Below, piece by piece: positions 7,693 through 15,991 of a stretch of DNA of 64,000 nucleotides. The stretch is taken from assembly GCF_900188125.1 (NCBI RefSeq), contig NZ_FZOW01000010.1:186001-250000 (forward strand), read 5' to 3'. The notes under the pieces are model-generated. The model made no database searches and was not told where the DNA came from. It saw nothing but the letters and a program-made list of their open reading frames with translations. Position numbers and translations under genes: made by a program. The stretch comes from Rhodococcoides kyotonense. Lineage in GTDB: Bacteria; Actinomycetota; Actinomycetes; Mycobacteriales; Mycobacteriaceae. Position 1 is the first letter of the stretch. Each line of letters opens with the position of its first letter.

Positions 7693-8268
7693 ATGGTTCG
7701 AACGAGGTTGTCGCGGTCCGAGCGGTACGACCAGCTGATCGACGTGTCGTGGTCGTTGGTGCGAGAAGAAGGCGCCGACGCGTTGACCCTCGGTCGCCTT
7801 GCCGAACGCGCGGGAGTCGCCAAACCCGTCGTGTACAGCCACTTTGCCTCTCGCGCTGCGCTATTGGCCGATCTTTACAAGGAGTTCGACGATCGTCAGG
7901 GTGTGACTCTCGAGCGGTACGTGTCGGAAGCGGATCCCACACTCGAGGGGCGGGCTGCCGCGATCGCGAATTCGTACGTCGGGTGCACACTGGCGCAGGG
8001 GCGGGAGCTGACCGGCGTGCTCGCCGCGCTGGAGGGTTCGCCGGAGTTGGAGCAGGTCAAACGGTCCGCGGAGGACGCCTATTCCGCCAGGTGTCGGGAG
8101 CTGCTCGAACCCTTTGCGGGCGCGATGGGTGTCACGCCATCGTCGTTGACGGCCATCTTCGGTGCGGCAGAGGCACTCTCGCGTGCTGCCGCATCGGACA
8201 CCCTCTCTCCGGACCATGCCCGGACCGAACTCTCCGCATTGATCGTCGCGATGGTCGGTAGGGCGTAG
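7693..8268 (+). CDS. TetR/AcrR family regulator
   Basis: 191 residues. ATG at 7693 is preceded by AGGAGG at 7681-7686. The HTH is LGRLAERAGVAKPVVYSHF at about residues 36-54. The C-terminal part is helical and resembles the TetR_C domains of quinone- and drug-responsive repressors. It most likely represses itself and the divergent flavodoxin-fold reductase through the 43 bp palindrome next to its start. Confidence 0.9.
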   Translation: MVRTRLSRSERYDQLIDVSWSLVREEGADALTLGRLAERAGVAKPVVYSHFASRAALLADLYKEFDDRQGVTLERYVSEADPTLEGRAAAIANSYVGCTLAQGRELTGVLAALEGSPELEQVKRSAEDAYSARCRELLEPFAGAMGVTPSSLTAIFGAAEALSRAAASDTLSPDHARTELSALIVAMVGRA

Positions 8269-8292
8269 CCGCTCGAAGTTCGACAAGGCCTA

Positions 8293-8337
8293 TTGCCATC
8301 GCGCCTGTTCAGGACTATACGTATATGTATGCGTATA
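8293..8337 (+). promoter_or_regulatory. Promoter with palindromic -10 region, upstream of the EXLDI gene
   Basis: TTGCCA (8293-8298), a 17 bp spacer and TATACG (8316-8321) make a good sigma-70-type promoter. The -10 sits in a 22 bp inverted repeat with TATACG / CGTATA ends (8316-8337). A repressor binding there would block RNA polymerase. No regulator gene is obviously linked. Confidence 0.6.
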
Positions 8338-8363
8338 ACGAGCTGGACGGTTACGATGGTCTC

Positions 8364-8882
8364 GTGCCCAACAAGACCATCTACGTGTCCGACGCCGACC
8401 TGCCGCTTCTCCAGCGAGCGCAGGAGCTCACCGGCGGGAACATGTCGGCGGCAATCGTCGAGGCGTTGCGCCGATTGGTCGACGTCGAGGAAGGCAAGCG
8501 CGAAGGCTTCCACGAGGTGGTCGTCCGCGTCGGACCTGGTGAGGGGCGCAAGCAGCGCTTCGTCGGAGTGCTTCTGGTCGAGTGGGGTCGCTCCACCAAG
8601 GATCGCGTCGAGGAATTCCGCGTCTACCGCGGCCGCACCGGCAAGTTCGTCGTCCATACCAAGAGATCACCCGAAACCTCCTGGACCGCAGGCGCCGACG
8701 GCTCGGCTCGTGGATGGCGCAAGCACATCAGTAGCGACCAACAGTGGAGCACGACGGCCGCGATCGCCACCCTCGAGATCGCCGACGACCTGGAAGCATT
8801 GCGCGCGTTGATCCCCGGCGAGCTGTACGCGTCGGTGGCGGACTCCGTCGCAGACCCGGTCGTCGAAGATCTCGATATCTGA
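8364..8882 (+). CDS. EXLDI family protein
   Basis: 172 residues from GTG at 8364 (PNKTIYVSDADLPL). The start at 8325 would place the coding region inside the promoter palindrome, so the later GTG is preferred. The protein ends VEDLDI, the C-terminal signature for which the EXLDI family is named. The N-terminus looks like a ribbon-helix-helix-type segment (TIYVSDADLPLLQRAQEL then NMSAAIVEALRRLV). The family is known for co-occurrence with ABC exporters, as here. Its molecular role is not established. The N-terminal fold suggests DNA binding, hence possible autoregulation at the palindrome. Confidence 0.85.
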   Translation: MPNKTIYVSDADLPLLQRAQELTGGNMSAAIVEALRRLVDVEEGKREGFHEVVVRVGPGEGRKQRFVGVLLVEWGRSTKDRVEEFRVYRGRTGKFVVHTKRSPETSWTAGADGSARGWRKHISSDQQWSTTAAIATLEIADDLEALRALIPGELYASVADSVADPVVEDLDI

Positions 8883-9000
8883 ACTGCTGCACCATATTCG
8901 ACTGCGCATACTCGCGCATCCTCTCGCACCGCCGCCCTCGGGGTGACGCGGGCGATTCACACTGGCCCGAATGCTCGGGTCGTTCACGGGAGACCACATC

Positions 9001-9954
9001 ATGGCCCTGTCCACTCGATCGACCGCGGTGCGTGTGCGCGGGCTTCGTAAATCCTACGGCGACAACACGATCCTCGACGGGATCGATCTCGACGTACCGG
9101 CGGGCACGGTGTTCGCACTGCTCGGCCCGAACGGTGCGGGTAAGACCACCACCGTCCACATCCTGTCCACCCTGGTCACACCGGACTCGGGTGAGGTTGT
9201 CGTCGCCGGCCACGATCGATACGAGGACCCGAACGGAATTCGGCGATCCATCGGTGTCACAGGGCAGTTCTCGGCAGTCGACAAGCTGCTGACGGTCGAG
9301 GAGAACCTGCGACTCATGGCCGATCTGCACCGTCTCGGCCGCACGGAAGGGAAGGAACGGATCGAATCGCTGCTCGATCGATTCGAACTCGCCGATGCTG
9401 CACGAAAACCGGCCGCAGCGTGCTCCGGCGGCATGCAACGCAAGCTCGACCTGGCGATGACCTTGGTCGGCGAACCGAGCGTCGTGTTTCTCGACGAGCC
9501 GACCACCGGACTTGACCCTCGTGCACGAAAAGTGCTGTGGGACATCGTTCACGAACTCGTCGCCGACGGGATCACGATCGTGCTGACCACGCAGTATCTC
9601 GACGAAGCTGATGAACTCGCAGATACGGTTGCCGTGCTCGACGACGGCCGAATCGTCGCGAAGGGCTCGCCGACAGAGCTGAAGAGGCGCGTGCACGGCG
9701 GAAGTGTCCGGCTGCATCTGGCCGACCCAGTGGCGCTGAGTCTTGCGGCACAGGCTTTTCCGGATGGAATTGTCGACATCGACACCTGCGTCCTCACGGT
9801 TGCGGGCGGTACCGACGTCGCTGAACTGCGTTCGGTACTCGATCATCTCGATCGGGCTGGCGTCGAGCCAGACCGTCTCGAGGTGACGACGCCGGACCTC
9901 GACGACGTGTTCTTCTCGCTGACCGACTCCACTTCTCGAAAGGTCGCGCCATGA
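9001..9954 (+). CDS. ABC transporter ATP-binding protein, DrrA-like
   Basis: 317 residues from ATG at 9001. Walker A is GPNGAGKTT, the Q-loop is VTGQFSAVD, the ABC signature is CSGGMQRKLDLA and Walker B is VVFLDEPTTGLDP. A DrrA-type C-terminal extension of about 90 residues follows, with the end motif DLDDVFFSLT. The stop overlaps the start of the membrane partner by 4 bp. The pair forms a drug- or lipid-type exporter with ATP hydrolysis in the cytoplasm. A longer start at 8971 is possible. Confidence 0.93.
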   Translation: MALSTRSTAVRVRGLRKSYGDNTILDGIDLDVPAGTVFALLGPNGAGKTTTVHILSTLVTPDSGEVVVAGHDRYEDPNGIRRSIGVTGQFSAVDKLLTVEENLRLMADLHRLGRTEGKERIESLLDRFELADAARKPAAACSGGMQRKLDLAMTLVGEPSVVFLDEPTTGLDPRARKVLWDIVHELVADGITIVLTTQYLDEADELADTVAVLDDGRIVAKGSPTELKRRVHGGSVRLHLADPVALSLAAQAFPDGIVDIDTCVLTVAGGTDVAELRSVLDHLDRAGVEPDRLEVTTPDLDDVFFSLTDSTSRKVAP

Positions 9955-10739
9955 CATCGACGAGCCTCGCAATCAGGGACTCTGCGGTGATGTTCCGCCG
10001 CAATCTGATTCATCTCAGGCGGTACCCGAGCATGACTGCACTTCTCATCGGTATGCCGGTCGTGTTCCTCCTGCTGTTCGTGTATGTCTTCGGCGGAACT
10101 CTGGGCGCCGGATTGCCTGGAGCAGGCGGACGTGCCGCCTATCTTGCATACGTGACTCCGGCAATCGTCGTCATGGCCGCGGCCTCTGCGGCGCAAGGCA
10201 CAGCGATTTCGGTCGCGACCGACATGACGGAGGGCATCATCGCGCGGTTCCGGACCATGGCCATCTCACCAGGATCCGTGCTCACCGGACATGTGGCCGC
10301 CAGTGTCGTGCAGGGACTGCTGGCGATGACAGCGCTCCTGCTCGTCGCGATCGGACTCGGGTTCAGGCCGGAAGCGAGTCCACTCGACTGGCTGGCGTTG
10401 CTGAGTGTCCTTACGATGCTGTCGCTTTCGCTGACTTGGTTGTCGGTCGCGCTCGGATTGGTATCGGACAGTGTCGAGACGGCCAGTAACCTGCCGATGT
10501 TTCTCATCATCCTTCCGTTCCTCGGTAGTGGATTCGTTCCGACGGACTCGATGCCGACGGCCCTGCGGTGGTTCGCCGAGTACCAACCGTTCACGCCCGT
10601 CATCGAAACCGTGCGCGGCTTACTGGAGGGTCAAGCACAACTCGGGACGTCGGCCCTCGCACTCGGATGGTGCGCATCGATCACCGCGGTCGGCTATCTG
10701 TGGGCGCGAGCGTCGATGCGACGGGAACGCACCCGCTGA
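9951..10739 (+). CDS. ABC-2 type permease, DrrB-like
   Basis: 262 residues with six predicted membrane segments and the conserved cytoplasmic loop ending in a proline/glycine-rich segment (LPFLGSGFVPTDSMP) typical of ABC-2 permeases. It overlaps the ATPase gene by ATGA, so the two are translationally coupled. The substrate is unknown. Together with the EXLDI gene it forms a three-gene module. Confidence 0.92.
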   Translation: MTSTSLAIRDSAVMFRRNLIHLRRYPSMTALLIGMPVVFLLLFVYVFGGTLGAGLPGAGGRAAYLAYVTPAIVVMAAASAAQGTAISVATDMTEGIIARFRTMAISPGSVLTGHVAASVVQGLLAMTALLLVAIGLGFRPEASPLDWLALLSVLTMLSLSLTWLSVALGLVSDSVETASNLPMFLIILPFLGSGFVPTDSMPTALRWFAEYQPFTPVIETVRGLLEGQAQLGTSALALGWCASITAVGYLWARASMRRERTR

Positions 10740-10859
10740 CCGACGGCGTCGGTTGTCCTCTTTCGAGGACTGTCGCGGGCACGAAGCCACGATTATCGTG
10801 TGTGTGCTGGGCGGCCGATACCGCTCTCACAACGAGATTCGATTCCCCAGGAGGACCTC

Positions 10860-11699
10860 ATGACCGGCTTGCTCGAAGACAAGGTCGCCATCGTCACGGG
10901 CGGATCGAGTGGCATCGGGCGTGGGATCGTCGAAAAGTATGTCGCCGAGGGCGCCAAGGTGGTCATCGCAGATATCCGCGACGACGACGGTTCGGCACTT
11001 GCCGGCTCGCTCGGCTCGCAGGCCGCGTTCGTTCATTCGGATGTCACATCGGAAGAGTCGATCGACGCGACAGTCGCGTTCGCCGTCGACACCTTCGGCC
11101 ACCTCGACGTGATGGTGAACAACGCAGGCGCACAAGGAGATCCAGCGACTATCCTCGACGCGCACGCCGAGGGCTTCGACAGGACAGTGGCTCTGCTCGC
11201 CAGGTCCGTCCTGCTCGGCACCAAATATGCAGCGGCTCAGTTCATCCGTCAGCACACACAGGGTTCCGTCATCTCGACCGCGAGCGCTGCTGCCATTCAG
11301 GGCGGTTGGAGTGCCGTCGGTTACACGGCGTCCAAACATGCCGTCGTCGGGTTGGTGAAGCAAGCGGCAGCAGAGCTTGGGCAGTACGGCATCCGATCCA
11401 ACGCCATTGCGCCTGGAATCATCATGACTCCCATCATGTCTCGTACGTTCGGCGTCGAAGATTCCCGATCCGACGAGTTCACGGCCTTCCTGGCAGATCG
11501 CCTCGGCCCGGGGCAGCCGTCACGACGCGTCGGGTACCCGGCCGACATCGCCGGTGTTGCAACCTTCTTGGCCAGCGACCTGTCCCAGTACGTGAGCGGT
11601 ACGGTCATTCCGGTCGACGGCGGTGCTACCAGTGTCACACTCGGCACCTTTGCAACGGACGTCGTGAAGGCTGCGGAAGAGTTCGTTCAGGGGTCGTAA
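10860..11699 (+). CDS. Short-chain dehydrogenase/reductase (SDR)
   Basis: 279 residues, preceded by AGGAGG. Classical SDR motifs are present: cofactor loop TGGSSGIG near residue 13, NNAG near 85, catalytic Ser in STASAAA and YTASK (Tyr, Lys) near 158. An insertion around residues 190-225 (the substrate loop) is longer than in the shortest SDRs. ADIRDD after beta2 suggests NAD(H) rather than NADP(H). The substrate is not predictable from context. The 3' end overlaps the convergent ATPase gene by 13 bp. Confidence 0.92.
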   Translation: MTGLLEDKVAIVTGGSSGIGRGIVEKYVAEGAKVVIADIRDDDGSALAGSLGSQAAFVHSDVTSEESIDATVAFAVDTFGHLDVMVNNAGAQGDPATILDAHAEGFDRTVALLARSVLLGTKYAAAQFIRQHTQGSVISTASAAAIQGGWSAVGYTASKHAVVGLVKQAAAELGQYGIRSNAIAPGIIMTPIMSRTFGVEDSRSDEFTAFLADRLGPGQPSRRVGYPADIAGVATFLASDLSQYVSGTVIPVDGGATSVTLGTFATDVVKAAEEFVQGS

Positions 11700-12871
11700 C
11701 GTCGACGTCTGGGCTTGCGCGCGGGAGCGGTCACTGTCGGCATCACGCGGAGCAGGTATTCCGCGGCTGCCGGCGCCGTGAATGCAGCGGTTCCGCCAGG
11801 GCGCAGGTAGAGCAAACCCTTCTCGACCAGATCCGTTCTGGTATGCGCACATTGGTGAGCGGTCCGCTCGAGGAGTCGTGCGGTCTCGGTCTCCTCGGTC
11901 GCGTCGACCACGGCGCGTAGGTACGACAGCTCCAGTTCCGTTGCCCGCGACAGCATGGATCCGAAGAAGCTCTTGTCCACCTTGTCCTCGAAGGCAACGG
12001 ACGCCGAGGCTAGATCCTGCGGCGTCACCGTCGCACCGCGGGACTTCTCCCATAGAACGTGTCCCAAGGCGTGCACGAAGGCAGGAACGCCGCGGGTCCT
12101 GTCGAACGCCGATGCGATCGCGTCGTCGTCCCATTCCTGGCCGGTTCGCAGCAGAGCGGCGACATCCGACTCGGACAGTGGACCGAGGTCGGCGAAATCG
12201 AAGAGTCTGTTCGCGCGCACTTGGGTCTCGGGCGGAAGTGCGTCGGATCTGGGGATCCCGGCGCCGACGAGGGTGATGGGCAGCTCGCGGAGGTAGGTGC
12301 GATGCAGACCGTCGACCAGCGCTGCGAGTTGTCCGACGGTCAGGCGGTGGATCTCGTCGACGACGAACACGACGCCGGTTCCGCTTTCCTGTGCAGCCTC
12401 ACCGAGCGCGAGCAGTGTTGCGGTGACATCGGCCGAGAGGTCACCAGTGTCCGCACTGCTCGGCGTCGGGAAGTCCCACCGGTCGGTGAGCGGGCTGTCC
12501 ACACCCAGCGTCGACGCGAACGAGCCGAGGACTCCGGCTGCAGCTTTCGTCTTGTCGCCCCAGCGTGTCCGAGGTGAGAGCGACAACAGTGCGCTCCGGA
12601 ACTCGAACGTGAATTGACGACGGAACCCCAGGTCGTCGCGTCGGGCCGCGGCGGTGTCGACGACGGCCCATCGCCGCACGCGCGCGGACTTGGCGAACTC
12701 TCGCAGCAGCGCGGTCTTGCCCATGCCCCGCAACCCGGTGATGATCTGTGATTGTCGGGGATGTCCACGGTCGAGCCCGTCGAGTAGCGAGGTGAATGCT
12801 GTGGCGAATCCCTCGCGCCCGACGAGCCGGCCAGGAACGGCGCCGAAGTCAGGTGTATAGGGGTTTTCCAT
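11687..12871 (-). CDS. AAA family ATPase, Orc1/Cdc6-like
   Basis: 394 residues. Walker A is GLRGMGKTA near residue 46 and Walker B VVFVVDEIH near 170. A sensor 1-like strand (PITLVGAG) and a C-terminal winged-helix-like region (about 300-375) follow. The organisation resembles archaeal Orc1/Cdc6-type and STAND-type P-loop ATPases found as single genes in actinobacteria. The basic tail KPRRRRYDP could contact nucleic acid. No partner gene is adjacent, so its role is unknown. Confidence 0.85.
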   Translation of the reverse strand: MENPYTPDFGAVPGRLVGREGFATAFTSLLDGLDRGHPRQSQIITGLRGMGKTALLREFAKSARVRRWAVVDTAAARRDDLGFRRQFTFEFRSALLSLSPRTRWGDKTKAAAGVLGSFASTLGVDSPLTDRWDFPTPSSADTGDLSADVTATLLALGEAAQESGTGVVFVVDEIHRLTVGQLAALVDGLHRTYLRELPITLVGAGIPRSDALPPETQVRANRLFDFADLGPLSESDVAALLRTGQEWDDDAIASAFDRTRGVPAFVHALGHVLWEKSRGATVTPQDLASASVAFEDKVDKSFFGSMLSRATELELSYLRAVVDATEETETARLLERTAHQCAHTRTDLVEKGLLYLRPGGTAAFTAPAAAEYLLRVMPTVTAPARKPRRRRYDP

Positions 12872-12878
12872 ACCGAAA

Positions 12879-12884
12879 GTTATA
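12879..12884 (-). promoter_or_regulatory. -10 element for a probably leaderless ATPase mRNA
   Basis: On the minus strand TATAAC lies 7 nt before the ATG at 12871, and no Shine-Dalgarno sequence is present. Transcription would start at or next to the A of the start codon. Confidence 0.45.
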
Positions 12885-13043
12885 TTGGGTCGCTCGGACT
12901 AAGTAAATCGCTGGAGCTGAACATCAGGGAAATGTCACGTCCAGCCGTGCGCGGGTCGAGCCACCGCTGGTTTCCCGGCGGCATACCGGCCGAGGTCAGT
13001 AGGGTGTAGCCGGCGGGACGAGCGACGAGTCGGGGGCGCGACC

Positions 13044-13346
13044 ATGAGTATCCGAAGCAGGCTGGACAGTGTGAGGCCGACGCTCGTCTTCAGTGATCCC
13101 CACACGACTGACGACGGCACGACCATCGTCGGCGTCTCGTCCGTTCGTGCGGACGGATCTGCTACTGCGGTAGGTATGTTCGTCGTGTCGGGTGGACAGT
13201 GCACCTGGTCGCCGGTGGTGGATCGGACTCGAATCGCGATATTCGGCATCTCGGTCGGTCTCGTTGCGGCGACATTCTCGGCGCTGGCGGTTCTCCGACG
13301 GCCACCGTGGCCGGATCTGACGGGCACGGTCGACCTGTCGCGTTGA
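13044..13346 (+). CDS. Small membrane-anchored hypothetical protein
   Basis: 100 residues. The N-terminal 65 residues are soluble-looking, with the phrase VVSGGQCTWSP. One hydrophobic segment follows (IAIFGISVGLVAATFSALAVL, about 68-88 with a gap of one residue) and a short Pro-rich tail. ATG is preceded by GGGGGC. Third-position GC is high. I do not recognise a family. It is convergent with the hydrolase gene downstream. Confidence 0.6.
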   Translation: MSIRSRLDSVRPTLVFSDPHTTDDGTTIVGVSSVRADGSATAVGMFVVSGGQCTWSPVVDRTRIAIFGISVGLVAATFSALAVLRRPPWPDLTGTVDLSR

Positions 13347-13362
13347 CGGCGAATCGGTTTCG

Positions 13363-14208
13363 TCAGCTGGTGAGGAACGTCATCACGGTGTCGGTCTGTC
13401 CGACGATGGCGTGACCGGTATCTGGAAGGACAACGACCGAACTGTCGTCGATGAATCGTTCTGCACGACGGACTGTTTCGGTCGAGTCCATCATGACGTC
13501 CCGGTCGCCTACGATCACTCCGACAGGCACGGAGATCCCGCGGAGGTCGTCGTCGGAGAAGACCGGTAAACGTTCCGTGCGCGGCTTGAAATGCGCAAAG
13601 ATCCGCACCACATCGTCGAGAACAGTTGCGGCGGAATCGCCGTCGAGTCCCGTCACGATCTGCGCGGTTCGTCGACGCCCTCGCTTCCCGAAAGCGCGTA
13701 GGAGCAGGACCTTCGGTAGCCACCCCATAGTCTGTCGACCGATGCCGCCCGGGCACAGAACGGCAAGCCGGTTCACTCGCGCGGGCCTGCGGATCGTGAA
13801 GTCCAGCGCGGTCCAACCGCCGAGCGACATTCCGACGACCGCCGCGTCGTCGATGGCGAGTGCGTCGAACACTTCGTCGAGCCACGATGCGGTGTCGTCG
13901 GTGCCCAGCGGAAGCCGGACTGCGTCACTGCCACCGGGCTCGCCGAGCATGTCGACCGCGTAGCAGCGGAAGCGGCGCGACCAGGTCGCGATGTCGCCGA
14001 GCCACGTTCCGGAATGGGAGCCGGACCCGTGCAGCAACACCAGTGGAGGGGCGTCGACGGGACCCGACGCCACGACGAAGGTGTTGCCCGCTCGCGTAGG
14101 GACGATGAGCTCCTGCGACGGCACCGGCCAGCTGTCCAGGAGTTCCCGGTACCGACGGCGAACATCGTCGGCACCCACCTGTGATGTGAAGATCTGAACG
14201 CTCGTCAT
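13363..14208 (-). CDS. Alpha/beta hydrolase
   Basis: 281 residues from ATG at 14208; a GTG five codons earlier is possible. Fold landmarks are the oxyanion HGSGSHSG, the nucleophile elbow GMSLGG (Ser), the acid in VGDRDVM and the catalytic His in PDTGHAI. The cap region is short, as in RsbQ-like and carboxylesterase-like members. The substrate is unknown and neighbours give no clue. Confidence 0.9.
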   Translation of the reverse strand: MTSVQIFTSQVGADDVRRRYRELLDSWPVPSQELIVPTRAGNTFVVASGPVDAPPLVLLHGSGSHSGTWLGDIATWSRRFRCYAVDMLGEPGGSDAVRLPLGTDDTASWLDEVFDALAIDDAAVVGMSLGGWTALDFTIRRPARVNRLAVLCPGGIGRQTMGWLPKVLLLRAFGKRGRRRTAQIVTGLDGDSAATVLDDVVRIFAHFKPRTERLPVFSDDDLRGISVPVGVIVGDRDVMMDSTETVRRAERFIDDSSVVVLPDTGHAIVGQTDTVMTFLTS

Positions 14209-14431
14209 GTACTCATACTGCACTAAATATCTGTAATAGGGAAGAATAAGGAACTTTCAGCCAGTATGTACCGGCGGAAGCGGTCGACCACCGCTGTCGG
14301 GCGGTGTTGCGCAGACGTGAGTGCGACGTCCGTTAGCGACCGACTGGAGCGCATAATCCCGAGGAACCCTCTGCCGGTGGAGGTTTCAGACCCTGAACCC
14401 GGGGAAACAATCCGAAGGGTATGGTTCGTCC

Positions 14432-14977
14432 ATGGTGTGGTCACGGGGCATGGGGCGGTCGGCGGCCTACGCTGCCGTGTTGGTGGTTCTGGCCACGGGA
14501 ACGGCGGCGTGCAGCGGGTCGGTACGGGCTTCGGATGAACGCTGTTCCGGCGGTGAGGCGCCGAGCGTCCGGATCACCGGCGACGAGGCGCCGCTCTGGG
14601 CCGACCGGTGGGTGCCGGGTGCGGGCGGTTCGCTGGGCGGCGGCGTCGTGACACAAGCGGGCGACGACGACAGCACATTCCAACGCGTCTATTCCTGTGT
14701 CGGTCTGGCCGACGGGACCTGGACCGCGATGTCCATGGGTAGCAGCACCACCGAACAGCGCGCTGTTCGCGTCGGTATCGAGGACTACTTCTACCGTGCC
14801 GGCGACCTGACCGTCGAGGATCGGCGTTACGCCGTCGATGTCATTGTCGCGCAGACCGATTCGGAGGAAGCGCGATTCGGCGTCGCGTTCTGGCCGCTGG
14901 TGGAGCCGCGATCGCTCGACGACATCTACGGTGGGGCGTACGTGGTTCAGCGGATGCGTGAAGCCGGGGTGTTCTGA
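14432..14977 (+). CDS. Putative lipoprotein
   Basis: 181 residues. The N-terminus has a basic start, a hydrophobic core and a cysteine after ATGTAA that could be a lipobox (the -3 residue Thr is atypical). The mature part is acidic with paired cysteines (RCSGG, YSCVG) and no recognised domain. The 3' end overlaps the convergent LysR gene by 31 bp. Confidence 0.7.
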   Translation: MVWSRGMGRSAAYAAVLVVLATGTAACSGSVRASDERCSGGEAPSVRITGDEAPLWADRWVPGAGGSLGGGVVTQAGDDDSTFQRVYSCVGLADGTWTAMSMGSSTTEQRAVRVGIEDYFYRAGDLTVEDRRYAVDVIVAQTDSEEARFGVAFWPLVEPRSLDDIYGGAYVVQRMREAGVF

Positions 14978-15864
14978 CTCGTCGCGTCGTCGGGGGCGGT
15001 GTCGGCGAGTGCCTCGATGAGGTCTCGCTGTATGTCTGTTTCCGGAACCGATGAGGCGACGACAGCGGATACGGCCAGCTGGAGTCGATGCTGCGCCTCG
15101 GTGCGGAAAGCGAGGCCGGTCTTCGGTGTGCTTTCCGCAGTGCTGGCGTAGATGATCGACCAGCATTCCGGATGATTGAGCAGTTCGGCGCTCGCGGTGT
15201 GGTCCGGAGCGACGGGCGGGCCGAACGTCAGACGGAGACCGCTGCGCTTCATCGCGCCCTCGATCACGCGGTGCAGCAGGATCTGGTCGCTTCGCTTCGG
15301 GAGCAGCAGCGGATAGGCCGCCAGCTGTTCGAGGCTCGGGTTGTCGCCTCCGGCCAGTGGATGCCCCTCGGCGAGCACCACCACGAGATCTTCGGTCCAC
15401 AGTTCGGTGACGTGCAGGCTCGTCCGCTCGACACTGCCTCGGATGAGAGCCACCTGGCAGTCGCCGGACATGACCGCGTCGATTTGTTCGGCGAATCGTT
15501 TCAACACGAAGTCGATCTCTGCCTCGGGGTGGCGTTCGCGTACACGCACGATCGCAGCGAGCGCATTCGCGGCGAATGTCATGTTGCCTGCGAGGCGCAA
15601 CTGATTCTGCTTGCGTGTCGTCAGTGCAAGTGCTGCCTGTTCGAGTTCGAGCATATGACGCGCAATCGACACCAATTGTGCTCCGACAACGGTCAATCGA
15701 ACCGACCGCGACGACCGTTCGAACAGCGGCTCGCCCATCTCGCGTTCCAGCTTGGCTATCTGGAGACTGATTGCAGATTGCGACACGTAGCACCGCTCGG
15801 CGGCGCGCGAGAAATTCAGCTCTTCGCCGACGGCCAGAAAATATTTCAGCTGCCGTAGCTCCAC
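14947..15864 (-). CDS. LysR family regulator
   Basis: 305 residues from GTG at 15864 (LRQLKYFLAV), with GGAGG 4 nt upstream; an ATG at 15879 is an alternative. Winged HTH RAAERCYVSQSAISLQIAKL (about residues 20-39) is the LysR signature. A LysR substrate-binding domain spans roughly 90-290. It is divergent from the type II NADH dehydrogenase gene and a T-N11-A palindrome lies between them, so it probably controls that gene and itself. The co-inducer is unknown. Confidence 0.9.
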   Translation of the reverse strand: MELRQLKYFLAVGEELNFSRAAERCYVSQSAISLQIAKLEREMGEPLFERSSRSVRLTVVGAQLVSIARHMLELEQAALALTTRKQNQLRLAGNMTFAANALAAIVRVRERHPEAEIDFVLKRFAEQIDAVMSGDCQVALIRGSVERTSLHVTELWTEDLVVVLAEGHPLAGGDNPSLEQLAAYPLLLPKRSDQILLHRVIEGAMKRSGLRLTFGPPVAPDHTASAELLNHPECWSIIYASTAESTPKTGLAFRTEAQHRLQLAVSAVVASSVPETDIQRDLIEALADTAPDDATSQNTPASRIR

Positions 15865-15947
15865 GTGACCTCCATCCATGAGTTCTGCTCATCGATACTA
15901 TTCCAACTTTCGCGTTGATAACGACCCCGGACACGAGTTCCATGGAG

Positions 15948-15964
15948 GTTGGAATCGTTCCAAC
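15948..15964. promoter_or_regulatory. LysR-type operator between LysR and ndh
   Basis: GTTGGAA-TCG-TTCCAAC is a perfect dyad that contains the T-N11-A core of LysR sites. A further half-site ATTCCAAC lies at 15900-15907, 48 bp away, as is common for LysR recognition and activation sites. Confidence 0.65.
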
Positions 15965-15991
15965 AAACGTCGCGGAGAGGGAAGCAAGAAA

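Noticed and set aside
12935..13885. Long minus-strand frame across the small membrane protein and hydrolase
   Set aside because: Arg-rich translation typical of antisense GC-rich DNA; the hydrolase frame and the plus-strand protein explain the region.
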